From contig NZ_JAGDEL010000021.1 of the NCBI RefSeq assembly GCF_017497975.1, positions 53,241 to 117,240 on the forward strand: a DNA stretch of 64,000 bases, given 5' to 3'. The notes beneath the pieces were generated by a model. It saw only the letters and a program-made list of their open reading frames with translations, did no database searches and had not been told where the DNA came from. The number at the start of each line of letters is the position of its first letter. Position 1 is the first letter of the stretch. Positions 38,307 through 47,906 of the stretch are shown here, piece by piece. The DNA is from Metabacillus bambusae (lineage in GTDB: Bacteria; Bacillota; Bacilli; Bacillales; Bacillaceae). The position numbers and the translations under genes were made by a program.

Positions 38307-38903
38307 TTGAAACAGAAAAAACCAAAATATAAACAAATAATAGATGCAGCAGTTATTGTAATTGCTGAAAATGGCTATCATCAAGCACAGGTTTCAAAGA
38401 TTGCAAAACAAGCGGGTGTTGCCGATGGGACAATCTATTTATACTTCAAAAACAAAGAAGATATACTTGTTTCGCTTTTTCAAGAAAAAATGGGAGTCTT
38501 CATTGAAAAAATAGAAGAAGAAATCCGCTCTGTGGAAACAGCTGCAGAAAAGTTATTTACATTAATTGAGACACATTTTTCATTGCTTGCTGAAGATCAT
38601 CATTTAGCCATTGTTACACAGCTAGAGCTTAGACAATCGAATAAAGAATTACGTCTAAGAATTAACGAAGTGTTAAAAGGTTATTTCAATGTAGTTGATA
38701 AAATTATCACAGCAGGCAAGGAAACCGGAGAATTTAGAGAAAGCTTAGATCAACGTCTAGCAAGACAAATGATTTTTGGAACTATTGATGAAACCGTCAC
38801 AACATGGGTAATGAATGATCAAAAATACGACTTAACAAAACAAGCAAAACAGGTTCATGATTTATTTGTTTATGGATTTACTAAATCTAATGAAAGACTA
38901 TAG
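38307..38903 (+). CDS. fadR: TetR-family fatty acid degradation regulator FadR
   Basis: Repressor of beta-oxidation genes that is released by long-chain acyl-CoA. N-terminal TetR helix-turn-helix: KYKQIIDAAVIVIAENGYHQ, QVSKIAKQAGVADGTIYLYF, KNKEDILVSLF. The C-terminal ligand domain includes HLAIVTQLELRQSNKEL and ARQMIFGTIDETVTTWVM, closely matching B. subtilis FadR (YsiA). TTG 38307 with AAGGGGAG upstream gives 198 aa starting MKQKKPKY, the expected N-terminus; the longer frame from 38271 would run through the operator. Confidence 0.94.
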   Translation: MKQKKPKYKQIIDAAVIVIAENGYHQAQVSKIAKQAGVADGTIYLYFKNKEDILVSLFQEKMGVFIEKIEEEIRSVETAAEKLFTLIETHFSLLAEDHHLAIVTQLELRQSNKELRLRINEVLKGYFNVVDKIITAGKETGEFRESLDQRLARQMIFGTIDETVTTWVMNDQKYDLTKQAKQVHDLFVYGFTKSNERL

Positions 38904-39144
38904 GTAAAAGTAAACTTTTTCGAATAGAGGAGAAAAAACCTTTACTTACGAAAGTACTTTTTCACCGATATCTAAACATACATTATATCAAACCCTTAGG
39001 TGTATGAATGCTAGGGGTGAAGCAAGCTCATTGTACAGTTTTGCTTTCCTGGTCATTTTTAATACTAATCTTATTAATAAAACTAGGCAAAGCGGGTCTT
39101 CCCGTTTCCTTCATAGAGAAAAAATGTTACGAGGGGGTAATTAA

Positions 39145-39918
39145 ATGGACTTTTTAACGCTTAAGAAGGAAAATTTCATCGCTGATATTTCAATTAATCA
39201 TGCACCAGCAAACGCATTATCTTCAAATGTTTTAAAGGAGCTTTCAACCTTACTTGATCAACTGGAAACAGATGAGGATGTCAGAGTGATTGTTTTACAT
39301 GGTGAAGGAAGATTTTTCTCAGCAGGGGCAGATATTAAGGAATTCGTTGGTGTTCCTTCAAGCAAAGAATTTTCTTCATTAGCTGAGCGGGGGCAGCAAT
39401 TGTTTGAGCGAATTGAAACATTTAATAAGCCCGTTATTGCTGCTATTCATGGTGCTGCATTAGGTGGCGGCTTAGAACTTGCGATGTCTTGCCATCTTAG
39501 GCTTGTTACAGAGGACGCAAAATTGGGTTTACCTGAATTACAGCTTGGTATTATTCCTGGTTTTGGTGGGACACAAAGATTACCAAAGTATGTTGGAACA
39601 GGGCGTGCATTAGAAATGATGCTAACAAGTGAACCGATCTCAGGGGCAGAAGCAGTGCAGCTCGGACTAGCAAACCACTCGTATCCGGAAGAATCGATAA
39701 TAGAGGAAGCGAGAAAGCTAGCAGCTAAGTTTGCACAAAAAAGTCCACTTACTGTAAAAGCTGTTATTTCACTTCTAAATGCCGCAAAGACACCGGCTTA
39801 TGAGGCTGGTATTCAGCAGGAGGCAGGATGGTTTGGTGAGATTTTTGAAAGTGCTGATGCAAAAGAGGGGATTTCAGCATTTATCGAAAAAAGAAAGCCA
39901 ACTTTTACAGGCAAATAA
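39145..39918 (+). CDS. fadB: Enoyl-CoA hydratase
   Basis: Crotonase-fold hydratase, second step of beta-oxidation. Oxyanion-hole motifs GEGRFFSAGADIKEF and IHGAALGGGLELAMSC, then the catalytic Glu region LGLPELQLGIIPGFGGTQRL. 257 aa. GAGGGGG before ATG. The 240-bp gap upstream from fadR holds no gene. Followed by the electron-transfer flavoprotein genes that accept electrons from acyl-CoA dehydrogenase. Confidence 0.93.
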   Translation: MDFLTLKKENFIADISINHAPANALSSNVLKELSTLLDQLETDEDVRVIVLHGEGRFFSAGADIKEFVGVPSSKEFSSLAERGQQLFERIETFNKPVIAAIHGAALGGGLELAMSCHLRLVTEDAKLGLPELQLGIIPGFGGTQRLPKYVGTGRALEMMLTSEPISGAEAVQLGLANHSYPEESIIEEARKLAAKFAQKSPLTVKAVISLLNAAKTPAYEAGIQQEAGWFGEIFESADAKEGISAFIEKRKPTFTGK

Positions 39919-40083
39919 GTCCGTACTTACTCCACTATCAAAAATGAAGGGGAAATTGAGAAAGATAGGTGGAACAGACATTTTTTTGGTACTCAATTAT
40001 TTTTATACAAATAACTGAGTTAAGTTTGTTTAACAGCTTACCTTCATAATAAAAATACTTAGCGAAACATGGGGGAATGGGAA

Positions 40084-40857
40084 ATGAATATCTTTGTAAT
40101 GATGAAAAGAACATTTGATACGGAAGAAAAAATCGCTATTCAAAATGGTCAAATTAATGAGGACGGTGCAGAATTTATCATTAATCCTTATGATGAATAT
40201 GCAATTGAAGAAGCAATTCAATTACGTGATAAAAATGGCGGAGAGGTTACCGTTGTCACAATTGGTGGGGAAGAGTCTGAAAAAGAATTACGTACCGCTT
40301 TAGCAATGGGCTGTGATAAAGCAGTATTAATTAATACGGAAGATGATTTAGAAGATGGAGATCAATATACTACTTCTAAAATACTGGCAGAATATTTTAA
40401 GGAGCAAGATGTAGACATCATCATAGGTGGAAATGTGGCAATTGATGGTGGATCAGGGCAGGTAGGACCTCGTCTAGCGGAATTATTAGATATTGCTTAT
40501 GTGACAACGATTACAAAACTTGATATTGATGGTGCTAAAGCAACAATTGTTCGTGATGTTGAAGGGGATTCAGAGGTTATTGAAGCAACTTTACCGTTAT
40601 TGGTCACAGCGCAACAGGGCTTAAATGAACCGCGTTATCCTTCATTACCAGGTATTATGAAAGCTAAGAAAAAACCACTTGATGAGCTTGAATTAGATGA
40701 TCTTGATTTAGATGAAGATGATGTAGAAGCAAAAACGAAAACAATTGAAATCTACTTACCTCCGAAAAAAGAGGCCGGAAAAGTGTTGCAAGGAGATCTT
40801 GATGATCAGGTTAAAGAATTAGTTTCACTTCTTCGGAACGAAGCAAAGGTTGTTTAA
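40084..40857 (+). CDS. etfB: Electron transfer flavoprotein beta subunit
   Basis: Carries electrons from acyl-CoA dehydrogenases toward the quinone pool together with EtfA. MNIFVMMKRTFDTEEKIAI start, VTVVTIGGEESEKELRTALA, AMGCDKAVLI and IIGGNVAIDGGSGQVGPRLA are the AMP-binding/ETF beta motifs. ATG 40084 with GGGGGAATGG upstream is preferred over the ATG at 40069, which lies on the ribosome site itself; gives 257 aa. etfA follows after 42 bp. Confidence 0.95.
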   Translation: MNIFVMMKRTFDTEEKIAIQNGQINEDGAEFIINPYDEYAIEEAIQLRDKNGGEVTVVTIGGEESEKELRTALAMGCDKAVLINTEDDLEDGDQYTTSKILAEYFKEQDVDIIIGGNVAIDGGSGQVGPRLAELLDIAYVTTITKLDIDGAKATIVRDVEGDSEVIEATLPLLVTAQQGLNEPRYPSLPGIMKAKKKPLDELELDDLDLDEDDVEAKTKTIEIYLPPKKEAGKVLQGDLDDQVKELVSLLRNEAKVV

Positions 40858-40899
40858 CTGGGAGAAAGCGGACAATTATTTGAACAGGGGGAAATAATC

Positions 40900-41877
40900 A
40901 TGGCTAGAAAAGTACTTGTATTAGGTGAGGTTCGTGATCAAGCTTTACGTAATGTTTCATTTGAAGCAATTGCAGCAGGAAAAACAATTTCTGAAGGGGG
41001 AGAAGTTGTTGCGGTATTAGTGGGTGAGAACATCAGTTCATTATCATCACAATTGATTCATTATGGTGCAGATCGAGTTGTGACGGTAGAGGATGCAAAG
41101 CTTAACATATATACACCAGATGGATACTCCCAAGCAGTATTGGCTGTTATTCAAGAAGAAAGACCAGAAGGAATCGTGTTTGGTCACACCGCACTTGGGA
41201 AAGATTTATCTCCTAAAATTGCCGCAAAATTAAACTCAGGATTAATTTCTGATACCACGGCAATTGAAGTGACAGGTGGAAATGTTGTATTTACTCGTCC
41301 AATCTATTCAGGAAAAGCATTTGAGAAAAAAATTGTTACTGGAGGAATTATTTTTGCCACGATTCGACCTAATAATATTACTCCACTAGCAAAAGATGAA
41401 GCAAGAAGTGGAGATATAACCGCATTATCCGTAACAATTAAAGATTTACGGACAATCGTAAAGGAAGTTGTACGGAAAGCTTCTGAAGGAGTTGATTTAT
41501 CAGAAGCCAAGGTTGTTATTGCTGGTGGCCGTGGGGTGAAAAGTGAAAATGGCTTTGAACCTCTAAAAGAATTAGCAAATGTTTTAGGTGGTGCGGTTGG
41601 AGCATCCCGTGGGGCTTGTGATGCGGAATACTGTGATTATTCGTTACAAATCGGCCAAACAGGTAAGGTTGTAACACCAGATTTATACATTGCATGTGGT
41701 ATCTCAGGAGCAATCCAACACTTAGCTGGTATGTCAAACTCTAAAGTTATTGTTGCAATTAATAAAGATCCTGAAGCAAATATTTTTAAAGTTGCTGACT
41801 ACGGTATCGTAGGTGACCTATTTGAGGTAGTACCACTTTTAACGGAGGAGTTTAAAAAGCTAAAAATACATGCTTAA
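40900..41877 (+). CDS. etfA: Electron transfer flavoprotein alpha subunit
   Basis: FAD-binding partner of EtfB. N-terminal ETF domain (MARKVLVLGEVRDQALRNVS), C-terminal FAD-binding domain with VVIAGGRGVKSENGFEPL, GASRGACDAEY, QIGQTGKVVTPDLYIACGIS and AGMSNSKVIVAINKDPEANIF. 325 aa. GGGGGAAATAATC before ATG; clear terminator afterwards. Confidence 0.96.
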   Translation: MARKVLVLGEVRDQALRNVSFEAIAAGKTISEGGEVVAVLVGENISSLSSQLIHYGADRVVTVEDAKLNIYTPDGYSQAVLAVIQEERPEGIVFGHTALGKDLSPKIAAKLNSGLISDTTAIEVTGGNVVFTRPIYSGKAFEKKIVTGGIIFATIRPNNITPLAKDEARSGDITALSVTIKDLRTIVKEVVRKASEGVDLSEAKVVIAGGRGVKSENGFEPLKELANVLGGAVGASRGACDAEYCDYSLQIGQTGKVVTPDLYIACGISGAIQHLAGMSNSKVIVAINKDPEANIFKVADYGIVGDLFEVVPLLTEEFKKLKIHA

Positions 41878-41882
41878 TTTCT

Positions 41883-41914
41883 AAAGCACGCTGAACATGC
41901 GTGCTTTTTCTTTT
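41883..41914 (+). terminator. Terminator after etfA
   Basis: AAAGCACGC/GCGTGCTTT stem with T-run. Confidence 0.88.
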
Positions 41915-42072
41915 TAATATCCATTACATAGCTAAAATTTTCATGAGAAAACAAACCATGTTTTGTTATAGAAACATTGGGAAAAGTATTAGTGAAGCAT
42001 ATTGTTAGCTTACTTTAAAAGTGAGTGCTATACTTTAAACATATTTAACCCTACAAATTAGGAGGAATTACA

Positions 42073-42387
42073 ATGGCAATAACAAATGTAACAGATCAAA
42101 CATTTTCAAATGAAACAAACGAAGGTGTCGTACTAGTCGATTTTTGGGCACCATGGTGCGGACCTTGTAAAATGATAGCTCCAGTTCTAGAAGAACTTGA
42201 TTCAGATATGGGCGACAAAGTTAAAATTGTTAAAGTTGACGTTGACGAAAACCAAGAAACTGCTGGTAAATTCGGCGTTATGAGTATCCCAACATTACTC
42301 GTACTTAAAGATGGTGAAGTTGTTGATAAAGCTGTAGGATATCAACCAAAAGAAGCACTTGCTGAAGTATTAAACAAACATGTATAA
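42073..42387 (+). CDS. trxA: Thioredoxin
   Basis: Small cytosolic dithiol reductant. Active site [18 protein letters not shown], cis-Pro [28 protein letters not shown]. 104 aa. AGGAGGAATTACA upstream of ATG. Stands alone between etfA and uvrC, with its own terminator; TATACT at 42030 is a likely -10 box. Confidence 0.98.
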   Translation: MAITNVTDQTFSNETNEGVVLVDFWAPWCGPCKMIAPVLEELDSDMGDKVKIVKVDVDENQETAGKFGVMSIPTLLVLKDGEVVDKAVGYQPKEALAEVLNKHV

Positions 42388-42393
42388 AATTTT

Positions 42394-42420
42394 GGATTGA
42401 CTTTTGTCAGTCCTTTTTTT
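42394..42420 (+). terminator. Terminator after trxA
   Basis: GGATTGAC/GTCAGTCC stem with a TTTT loop, then T7. Confidence 0.88.
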
Positions 42421-42607
42421 ATACCCTTAAAGTATCCATTTATTAGAATGTATTGTTTCTCCTAAGGTGATAAGCTAAGTTTTACTAATTATTCACTTTC
42501 TAAATTATGAAACACTAATTGCTCAGGAAATGATTGTATGTAATACGACTATTTAACATGGGACGAAAGTATGGAGACATGGTAAAATTAGTTTAGTTTA
42601 TAATGGA

Positions 42608-42654
42608 CAGTAATCCGCTATTTTAATGCTACTCATTAATGTGGGGGATTACTG
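42608..42654 (+). other. Extended hairpin in the uvrC leader
   Basis: CAGTAATCC (42608-42616) pairs with GGATTACTG (42646-42654), and inside TTAATG pairs with CATTAA. It lies about 50 bp before uvrC in a 319-bp gap. No T-run follows. The rest of the gap shows no gene. Confidence 0.5.
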
Positions 42655-42706
42655 CCTATTTAAGAGAGTAACTTTAACTTTTAACATTTAGTAAGGAGTG
42701 TTTGCT

Positions 42707-44479
42707 ATGAAGGATCAAATAAAGGAAAAGCTTGCACTTCTTCCTGATCAGCCTGGTTGCTATATTATGAAGGATCGCCAAGGGATAGTAATTTATGTAG
42801 GTAAGGCGAAGGTATTAAAAACAAGAGTACGATCCTATTTTACAGGTTCGCATGACGGAAAAACATTACGATTAGTAAATGAAATTGTTGATTTTGAATA
42901 TATCGTGACATCGTCCAACTTAGAAGCATTAATACTAGAATTAAATCTTATTAAAAAGTATGATCCAAAATATAATGTGATGTTAAAGGATGATAAAACT
43001 TATCCATTTATTAAAATTACGAGCGAGCGTCATCCACGTTTACTCGTTACAAGACAGGTTAAAAAGGACAAAGGCAAATACTTTGGACCATACCCTAATG
43101 TTCAATCTGCTCGTGAAACAATTAAGCTCCTGGATCGATTATATCCGCTTAGAAAATGTTCCACATTACCTGATCGAGTGTGTCTTTATTATCACATGGG
43201 ACAATGCCTAGCACCATGTGTAAATGATGTATCAGTCGAAACGAATCGTCACATGGTAGAGGAAATTACAAAGTTTTTAAATGGTGGATATAAAAAGATA
43301 AAAGAAGAACTATCTGATAGAATGATGAAAGCATCAGAGGAATTAGAATTTGAGCGTGCAAAAGAATTTCGAGATCAGATTCTCCATATTGAAGCTACCA
43401 TGGAAAAGCAAAAAATGACATTAAATGACCATGTCGATCGTGACGTATTTGGATATGCATATGATAAAGGTTGGATGTGTGTACAAGTCTTTTTTATTCG
43501 CCAAGGAAAGCTAATCGAAAGAGATGTATCAATGTTTCCAATTTACGATAGCCCCGAACAGGAATTTTTAACGTTTTTAGGACAATTTTATTCAAAAGCA
43601 AATCATTTTGTACCAAAAGAAATTTTATTACCTGATAGCATTGAGTTTGATTTAGTTGAAAAGCTTTTAGACGTAACTACTCTTCAACCTAAACGTGGCA
43701 AAAAGAAAGATTTAATTTTATTAGCACATAAAAACGCAAAAATCGCGTTAAATGAAAAATTTTCATTGATCGAAAGGGACGAAGAAAGAACAATAAAAGC
43801 TGTTGAAAATCTTGGAGATAAGCTTGGGATTCAAACACCACTTCGTATAGAAGCCTTTGATAACTCAAATATCCAAGGTACAGACCCTGTATCTGCAATG
43901 GTTGTGTTTGAAGATGGAAAACCTGCAAAAAAACATTACCGTAAATATAAAATTAAAAGTGTTCAAGGTCCTGATGACTATGAATCGATGAGAGAAGTGG
44001 TTAGAAGACGTTATAGTCGCGTTCTGAAGGATGACCTTCCATTACCAGATTTAGTAATCATTGATGGAGGAAAAGGACATTTAGCTGCTGCCCAAGATGT
44101 ATTGGAAAATGAATTAGCATTAGATATTCCTGTTGCAGGTCTTGTAAAGGATGATAAACATCGAACCTCTGAACTAATAATCGGTTCCCCCCCTGCATTT
44201 ATCCAACTTGAGAGAAATAGTCAGGAATTTTATCTTTTACAAAGAATTCAGGATGAGGTCCATCGTTTTGCGATTACCTTCCATCGTCAATTACGTGGTA
44301 AAAATGCACTCCAATCGATTTTAGATGATATTCCTGGTGTAGGTGCTCAAAGAAAGAAATCGCTTCTTAAACACTTCGGGTCATTAAAGAAGATGAAAGA
44401 AGCTAGTGTTGAACAATTTAGAGAAGCAGGCATGCCTGAAAATATTGCCAAGCAAATCTTTGATCACTTAAAAAATTAA
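42707..44479 (+). CDS. uvrC: UvrABC system protein C
   Basis: Makes both incisions in nucleotide excision repair. N-terminal GIY-YIG nuclease ([24 protein letters not shown]), UVR domain ([20 protein letters not shown]), C-terminal RNase H-like nuclease ([36 protein letters not shown]) and helix-hairpin-helix ending ([20 protein letters not shown]). ATG 42707 with AAGGAG nine bases upstream gives 590 aa; the longer frame (42698) starts on the ribosome site. Confidence 0.96.
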   Translation: MKDQIKEKLALLPDQPGCYIMKDRQGIVIYVGKAKVLKTRVRSYFTGSHDGKTLRLVNEIVDFEYIVTSSNLEALILELNLIKKYDPKYNVMLKDDKTYPFIKITSERHPRLLVTRQVKKDKGKYFGPYPNVQSARETIKLLDRLYPLRKCSTLPDRVCLYYHMGQCLAPCVNDVSVETNRHMVEEITKFLNGGYKKIKEELSDRMMKASEELEFERAKEFRDQILHIEATMEKQKMTLNDHVDRDVFGYAYDKGWMCVQVFFIRQGKLIERDVSMFPIYDSPEQEFLTFLGQFYSKANHFVPKEILLPDSIEFDLVEKLLDVTTLQPKRGKKKDLILLAHKNAKIALNEKFSLIERDEERTIKAVENLGDKLGIQTPLRIEAFDNSNIQGTDPVSAMVVFEDGKPAKKHYRKYKIKSVQGPDDYESMREVVRRRYSRVLKDDLPLPDLVIIDGGKGHLAAAQDVLENELALDIPVAGLVKDDKHRTSELIIGSPPAFIQLERNSQEFYLLQRIQDEVHRFAITFHRQLRGKNALQSILDDIPGVGAQRKKSLLKHFGSLKKMKEASVEQFREAGMPENIAKQIFDHLKN

Positions 44480-44581
44480 AATTTATTAATTTTAAAGTAC
44501 ATGTTCTCTATTTGGTGATTACTACTCGAGTAATAGTGAAGGCAATATATGTAGCTTATTTGTCTGAACTGAATAAGTCTC

Positions 44582-44610
44582 TTGCGCTTTTCTTAAAAGT
44601 TTGGTAAAAT
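44582..44610 (+). promoter_or_regulatory. Promoter of the lysC leader, -35 inside a family A repeat tail
   Basis: TTGCGC, 17-bp spacer, TAAAAT. The -35 hexamer is within CTTGCGCTTTTCTT, the tail shared by all family A repeats. Confidence 0.65.
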
Positions 44611-44647
44611 TTTAAATAATTTCATAATTGATCGTTAGTTTGTTAAA

Positions 44648-44895
44648 TGATGGTAGAGGTGCGAACTTTAAGAGTAGCCTGTTTGAGGAGTATGGTCTCC
44701 AATGATAGCTGGTGAAAGGAATGTTCGCCGAAGTGAGTAAAGCACCATTTGCTTTAGTTGCTGGTTTTACATTTAAGAGATGTAAAATTGTCAAGAAATC
44801 TATTTCTTGGAGAGCTATCTCATTGTAAGAAACGAATTTTTTTTTCGTTTAGTAAGCAATGGGATGTTTTTCGTCTCATTGCTTTTTTATTTGCA
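44648..44895 (+). ncRNA. Lysine riboswitch (L-box)
   Basis: Aptamer core AGAGGTGCGAACTTTAAGAG, then GTTCGCCGAAGTGAGTAAAG, GCTGGTTTTACATTTAAGA and GGAGAGCTATC match conserved lysine-riboswitch elements in order. A terminator GCAATGGGA/TCTCATTGC with T6 (44855-44891) follows; AACGAA/TTCGTT near 44830 may form part of the alternative fold. Lysine binding should cause early termination before lysC. Confidence 0.95.
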
Positions 44896-45019
44896 TTCGA
44901 AGCTATCCAATCAGTACGAAACATCTTGCAAAGCACAAAAGTTACTAATTGAATAGTTGCTCTAACCTTCTAGCAGACAAGGTTCGATCATTGAAAATTA
45001 ACAGAAGGGTGAGATTAAT

Positions 45020-46249
45020 TTGGGTATTATCGTTCAAAAATTTGGTGGTACATCAGTAGGTACTGTTGAAAGAATTCTAAATGTAGCAAACCGTGTCATT
45101 CAAGAAAAAGAAAACGGGAATCAAATAGTTGTCGTTGTGTCAGCAATGGGGAAGTCAACCGATCAGCTTGTTGGTCTAGCAGGACAAATTACTGATAAAC
45201 CTAGTAAGCGGGAGATGGATATGCTTCTTACAACCGGTGAACAAGTGACAATATCATTGTTAGCGATGGCATTAAAGGAAAAGGGACACGATGCTATTTC
45301 ATTTACTGGTTGGCAAGCAGGAATTCAAACAGAAGCAAGACACGGCAACGCTAGAATTACAAATATAAACCCTGACTCTATAAAGAAAGAATTAAGTGAT
45401 GGTAAAATTGTCGTTGTTGCAGGCTTTCAGGGCTTTTCAGACGACCAACAAATAACAACTCTTGGCAGAGGTGGCTCAGATACGACAGCAGTTGCTCTTG
45501 CAGCAGCCTTAAAAGCTGATAAATGTGATATATATACCGATGTAACTGGTGTGTATACAACAGATCCAAGATATATAAAAGGCGCTCGTAAGCTTGAAGC
45601 AATTTCTTATGATGAAATGCTAGAGCTAGCTAATTTAGGAGCAGGTGTTTTACATCCACGTGCAGTAGAATTTGCGAAAAATTACAGCATTCCGTTAGAA
45701 GTTCGTTCAAGCATGGAAAATGAACGAGGTACGATCATTGAGGAGGAAACAAAAATGGAGCAAAACTTAGTTGTGAGAGGGATTGCATTTGAAGATCAAG
45801 TAACAAGAGTCTCAGTTTTAGGGCTAAGAAATGAATTGACGACACTTTCTACTATTTTCTCAACATTAGCTAAGCAGGGCTTAAATGTTGATATAATCAT
45901 TCAAAGTACAACAAGTGATAATAAAACATCGATCTCATTTTCTGTCAAAACAGGTGATCTTGAGGAAACAATTTCAATCCTTGAGCAACATAAGTCTGTG
46001 TTGAATTATGAAAAAATTGAATCTGAATCTGGTCTAGCAAAAGTATCCATTGTAGGTTCTGGTATGGTGTCAAACCCAGGTGTTGCTGCAGAAATGTTCG
46101 AAGTATTAGCTAACGAAGGAATCGAAGTTAAAATGGTTAGCACATCTGAAATAAAAGTTTCAACAGTTTTATCCGCCGAGGATATGGTGACCGCGGTTGA
46201 TATTCTTCACAGTGCATTCGAACTTTCTAAAGAGGTTACAAAGGTATAA
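45020..46249 (+). CDS. lysC: Lysine-sensitive aspartokinase II
   Basis: First step of the aspartate pathway (lysine, diaminopimelate, dipicolinate). Kinase domain: IVQKFGGTSVGTVERILNVA, TTGEQVTISLLAMAL, TTLGRGGSDTTAVALAAAL, TDVTGVYTTDPR. Two C-terminal ACT domains. Start TTG 45020 with GAAGGGTGAG upstream; 409 aa. An internal start at ATG 45755 (codon 246) with AGGAGG eight bases upstream fits the B. subtilis arrangement in which the gene also makes a separate regulatory beta subunit from Met246. Controlled by the lysine riboswitch. Confidence 0.96.
   Translation: MGIIVQKFGGTSVGTVERILNVANRVIQEKENGNQIVVVVSAMGKSTDQLVGLAGQITDKPSKREMDMLLTTGEQVTISLLAMALKEKGHDAISFTGWQAGIQTEARHGNARITNINPDSIKKELSDGKIVVVAGFQGFSDDQQITTLGRGGSDTTAVALAAALKADKCDIYTDVTGVYTTDPRYIKGARKLEAISYDEMLELANLGAGVLHPRAVEFAKNYSIPLEVRSSMENERGTIIEEETKMEQNLVVRGIAFEDQVTRVSVLGLRNELTTLSTIFSTLAKQGLNVDIIIQSTTSDNKTSISFSVKTGDLEETISILEQHKSVLNYEKIESESGLAKVSIVGSGMVSNPGVAAEMFEVLANEGIEVKMVSTSEIKVSTVLSAEDMVTAVDILHSAFELSKEVTKV
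45741..45757 (+). promoter_or_regulatory. Internal ribosome site for the LysC beta subunit
   Basis: AGGAGG at 45741-45746, eight bases, then in-frame ATG 45755-45757 at codon 246 of lysC, the same codon as in B. subtilis. Confidence 0.8.
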
Positions 46250-46255
46250 TAATAA

Positions 46256-46303
46256 AAAACTACGAAGGGTGACTAAATGGATTGAGTCACCCTTCGTAGT
46301 TTT
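46256..46303. terminator. Bidirectional terminator between lysC and yslB
   Basis: 19-bp perfect stem AAAACTACGAAGGGTGACT/AGTCACCCTTCGTAGTTTT with a 10-base loop; convergent genes. Confidence 0.92.
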
Positions 46304-46793
46304 AACTTTTCCGTGCACGGCGTTTTCCTAGAGAAGGTTCATCTAGTATTTGGTCTTTTTGGTCCCATTGCGCTGTAAAAACCACTTTATTAGCGCGTTT
46401 TTTTACTTGTTCGTATGTTTCGGTTATGTACTTGTTCATCGATTGTAGCTGTTCAGCAATAAAACCAGCTTCTAACTGAAAGGTACATTCATTTGTCTTT
46501 TTTAGTCTGATTGAAATGAGCTCTCCACCTAGCTCGAATTCCATCTCATTCTTTTTGTTCTGTAGTAAAGTGAGATTTCCCCATCCGGCAGCTTCAAAAA
46601 ATGTGGAAATTTCTTCAATAGATTCAACAGGGTATCTACGAGCTAATCCTTTTCCAGCCCAATACAGCATTTGAGGATGATCAGACCCAAGAATATCTGG
46701 GATCAAGACCTCTCTTAGTATTTCTAAACCGAATGCTGGTGCTTGGATATCCTTTAATTCTTCGATATTAACGAGTACTAATTGTTTATTCAC
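46302..46793 (-). CDS. DUF2507 family protein YslB
   Basis: 163-aa soluble protein of unknown function. LRYWAGKGLARRYP-like stretch (MLYWAGKGLARRYPVESIEE), FFEAAGWGNLTLL, and FQLEAGFIAEQLQSMNKYI match B. subtilis YslB and the general V4R-like DUF2507 fold. Basic tail (GKRRARKS). Position between lysC and sdhC is conserved. AAAGAGGGGAATACC before the start on the minus strand. Confidence 0.86.
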   Translation of the reverse strand: MNKQLVLVNIEELKDIQAPAFGLEILREVLIPDILGSDHPQMLYWAGKGLARRYPVESIEEISTFFEAAGWGNLTLLQNKKNEMEFELGGELISIRLKKTNECTFQLEAGFIAEQLQSMNKYITETYEQVKKRANKVVFTAQWDQKDQILDEPSLGKRRARKS

Positions 46794-47035
46794 GGTATTC
46801 CCCTCTTTCTATGGTTTATTATATAACAAGAAGTGTAGTGAAAAACATGTAATATTAAGTAAAAGAGGGTTAAATTTTAATAAATAGTAGGGGCAATGTG
46901 TTATTAATATTCATATTTATCAGTAATGATAGTTAAATAAATAAAAGGTAATGTTGAATTTGGCACTATATTGATAAAATAAAATTAAAGGAAAGTAGGA
47001 TTTGTCGAAAAATTAAAATTTATGAACACGTTTTC

Positions 47036-47064
47036 TTGACGCTCATACGTTATGGGAGTAAAAT
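47036..47064 (+). promoter_or_regulatory. Sigma-A promoter of sdhCAB
   Basis: TTGACG, 17-bp spacer, TAAAAT. It predicts a leader of about 195 nt. The 240 bp between yslB and this promoter hold no gene. Confidence 0.8.
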
Positions 47065-47094
47065 GTATTTGTCACATTTTATCTTGAGTAAGGT

Positions 47095-47122
47095 GGCAGA
47101 AATTAATTTTTGTCTGCCTTTT
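47095..47122 (+). terminator. Terminator-like hairpin in the sdh leader
   Basis: GGCAGA/TCTGCC, extendable by AAGG/CTT, with a 12-base AT loop and TTTT after it; lies between the sdh promoter and sdhC, so it could attenuate the operon. Confidence 0.5.
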
Positions 47123-47265
47123 AAAGCCCATTATGTTTTACATACAATCAATGGTGACCTCTATTGATTAAAGTTTAACTTTATCAGGAAAAGATAATTA
47201 GGTGAAAAATGAAAAAGTTGAGTTAAAAAAACTGGGCGCAATATTGAAACTAGGGGGTAAGTTTA

Positions 47266-47874
47266 ATGGCTGGAAACAGAGAGTTTGTGAATCGTAGACT
47301 GCACTCATTATTGGGGGTAATTCCTGTAGGCCTCTTTTTAATTCAGCATCTTGTTGTCAATCACTTTGCAACAAGAGGTGCAGAGGCATTTAACAAGGCA
47401 GCTCATTTTATGGAGATGCTTCCTTTTCGCTATGTATTAGAAGTGGTAATTATCTTTCTACCAATTTTATACCATGCTATTTACGGAGTTTACATTGCTT
47501 TTACAGCTAAAAACAATGTAAGTAATTATGGTTTCCTTCGTAACTGGCTATTTATGCTACAGCGTGTAACAGGTATAATTACATTCATTTTTATTGCTTG
47601 GCACGTTTGGGAAACGAGAATAGCAGCTGCACTTGGGGCACAGGTAAACTATGACATGATGGCTTCAATTTTAAGCAGTCCTTTTATGCTAGCATTCTAT
47701 TTAATTGGAGTTATTTCAACCGTATTCCATTTTGCTAACGGATTATGGTCATTTGCGGTTAGCTGGGGAATTACCGTTACTCCACGCTCACAAGTGATTT
47801 CTACCTATGTAACGCTTGCGATCTTTTTAGCGTTATCAATCGTAGGAGTTCGGGCAATATTTGCATTCGTCTAA
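47266..47874 (+). CDS. sdhC: Succinate dehydrogenase cytochrome b558 subunit
   Basis: Membrane anchor of succinate:menaquinone reductase, binding two b-type haems. 202 aa with five membrane segments; conserved histidines fall in RRLHSLLG, IQHLVVNHF, LYHAIYGVY, IAWHVWE and VFHFANGLW, as expected for the B. subtilis-type diheme anchor. GGGGGTAAGTTTA before ATG. First gene of sdhCAB. Confidence 0.95.
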   Translation: MAGNREFVNRRLHSLLGVIPVGLFLIQHLVVNHFATRGAEAFNKAAHFMEMLPFRYVLEVVIIFLPILYHAIYGVYIAFTAKNNVSNYGFLRNWLFMLQRVTGIITFIFIAWHVWETRIAAALGAQVNYDMMASILSSPFMLAFYLIGVISTVFHFANGLWSFAVSWGITVTPRSQVISTYVTLAIFLALSIVGVRAIFAFV

Positions 47875-47906
47875 TCCAGCAATAGCTATTAAAAGGAGTG
47901 GGCTTA

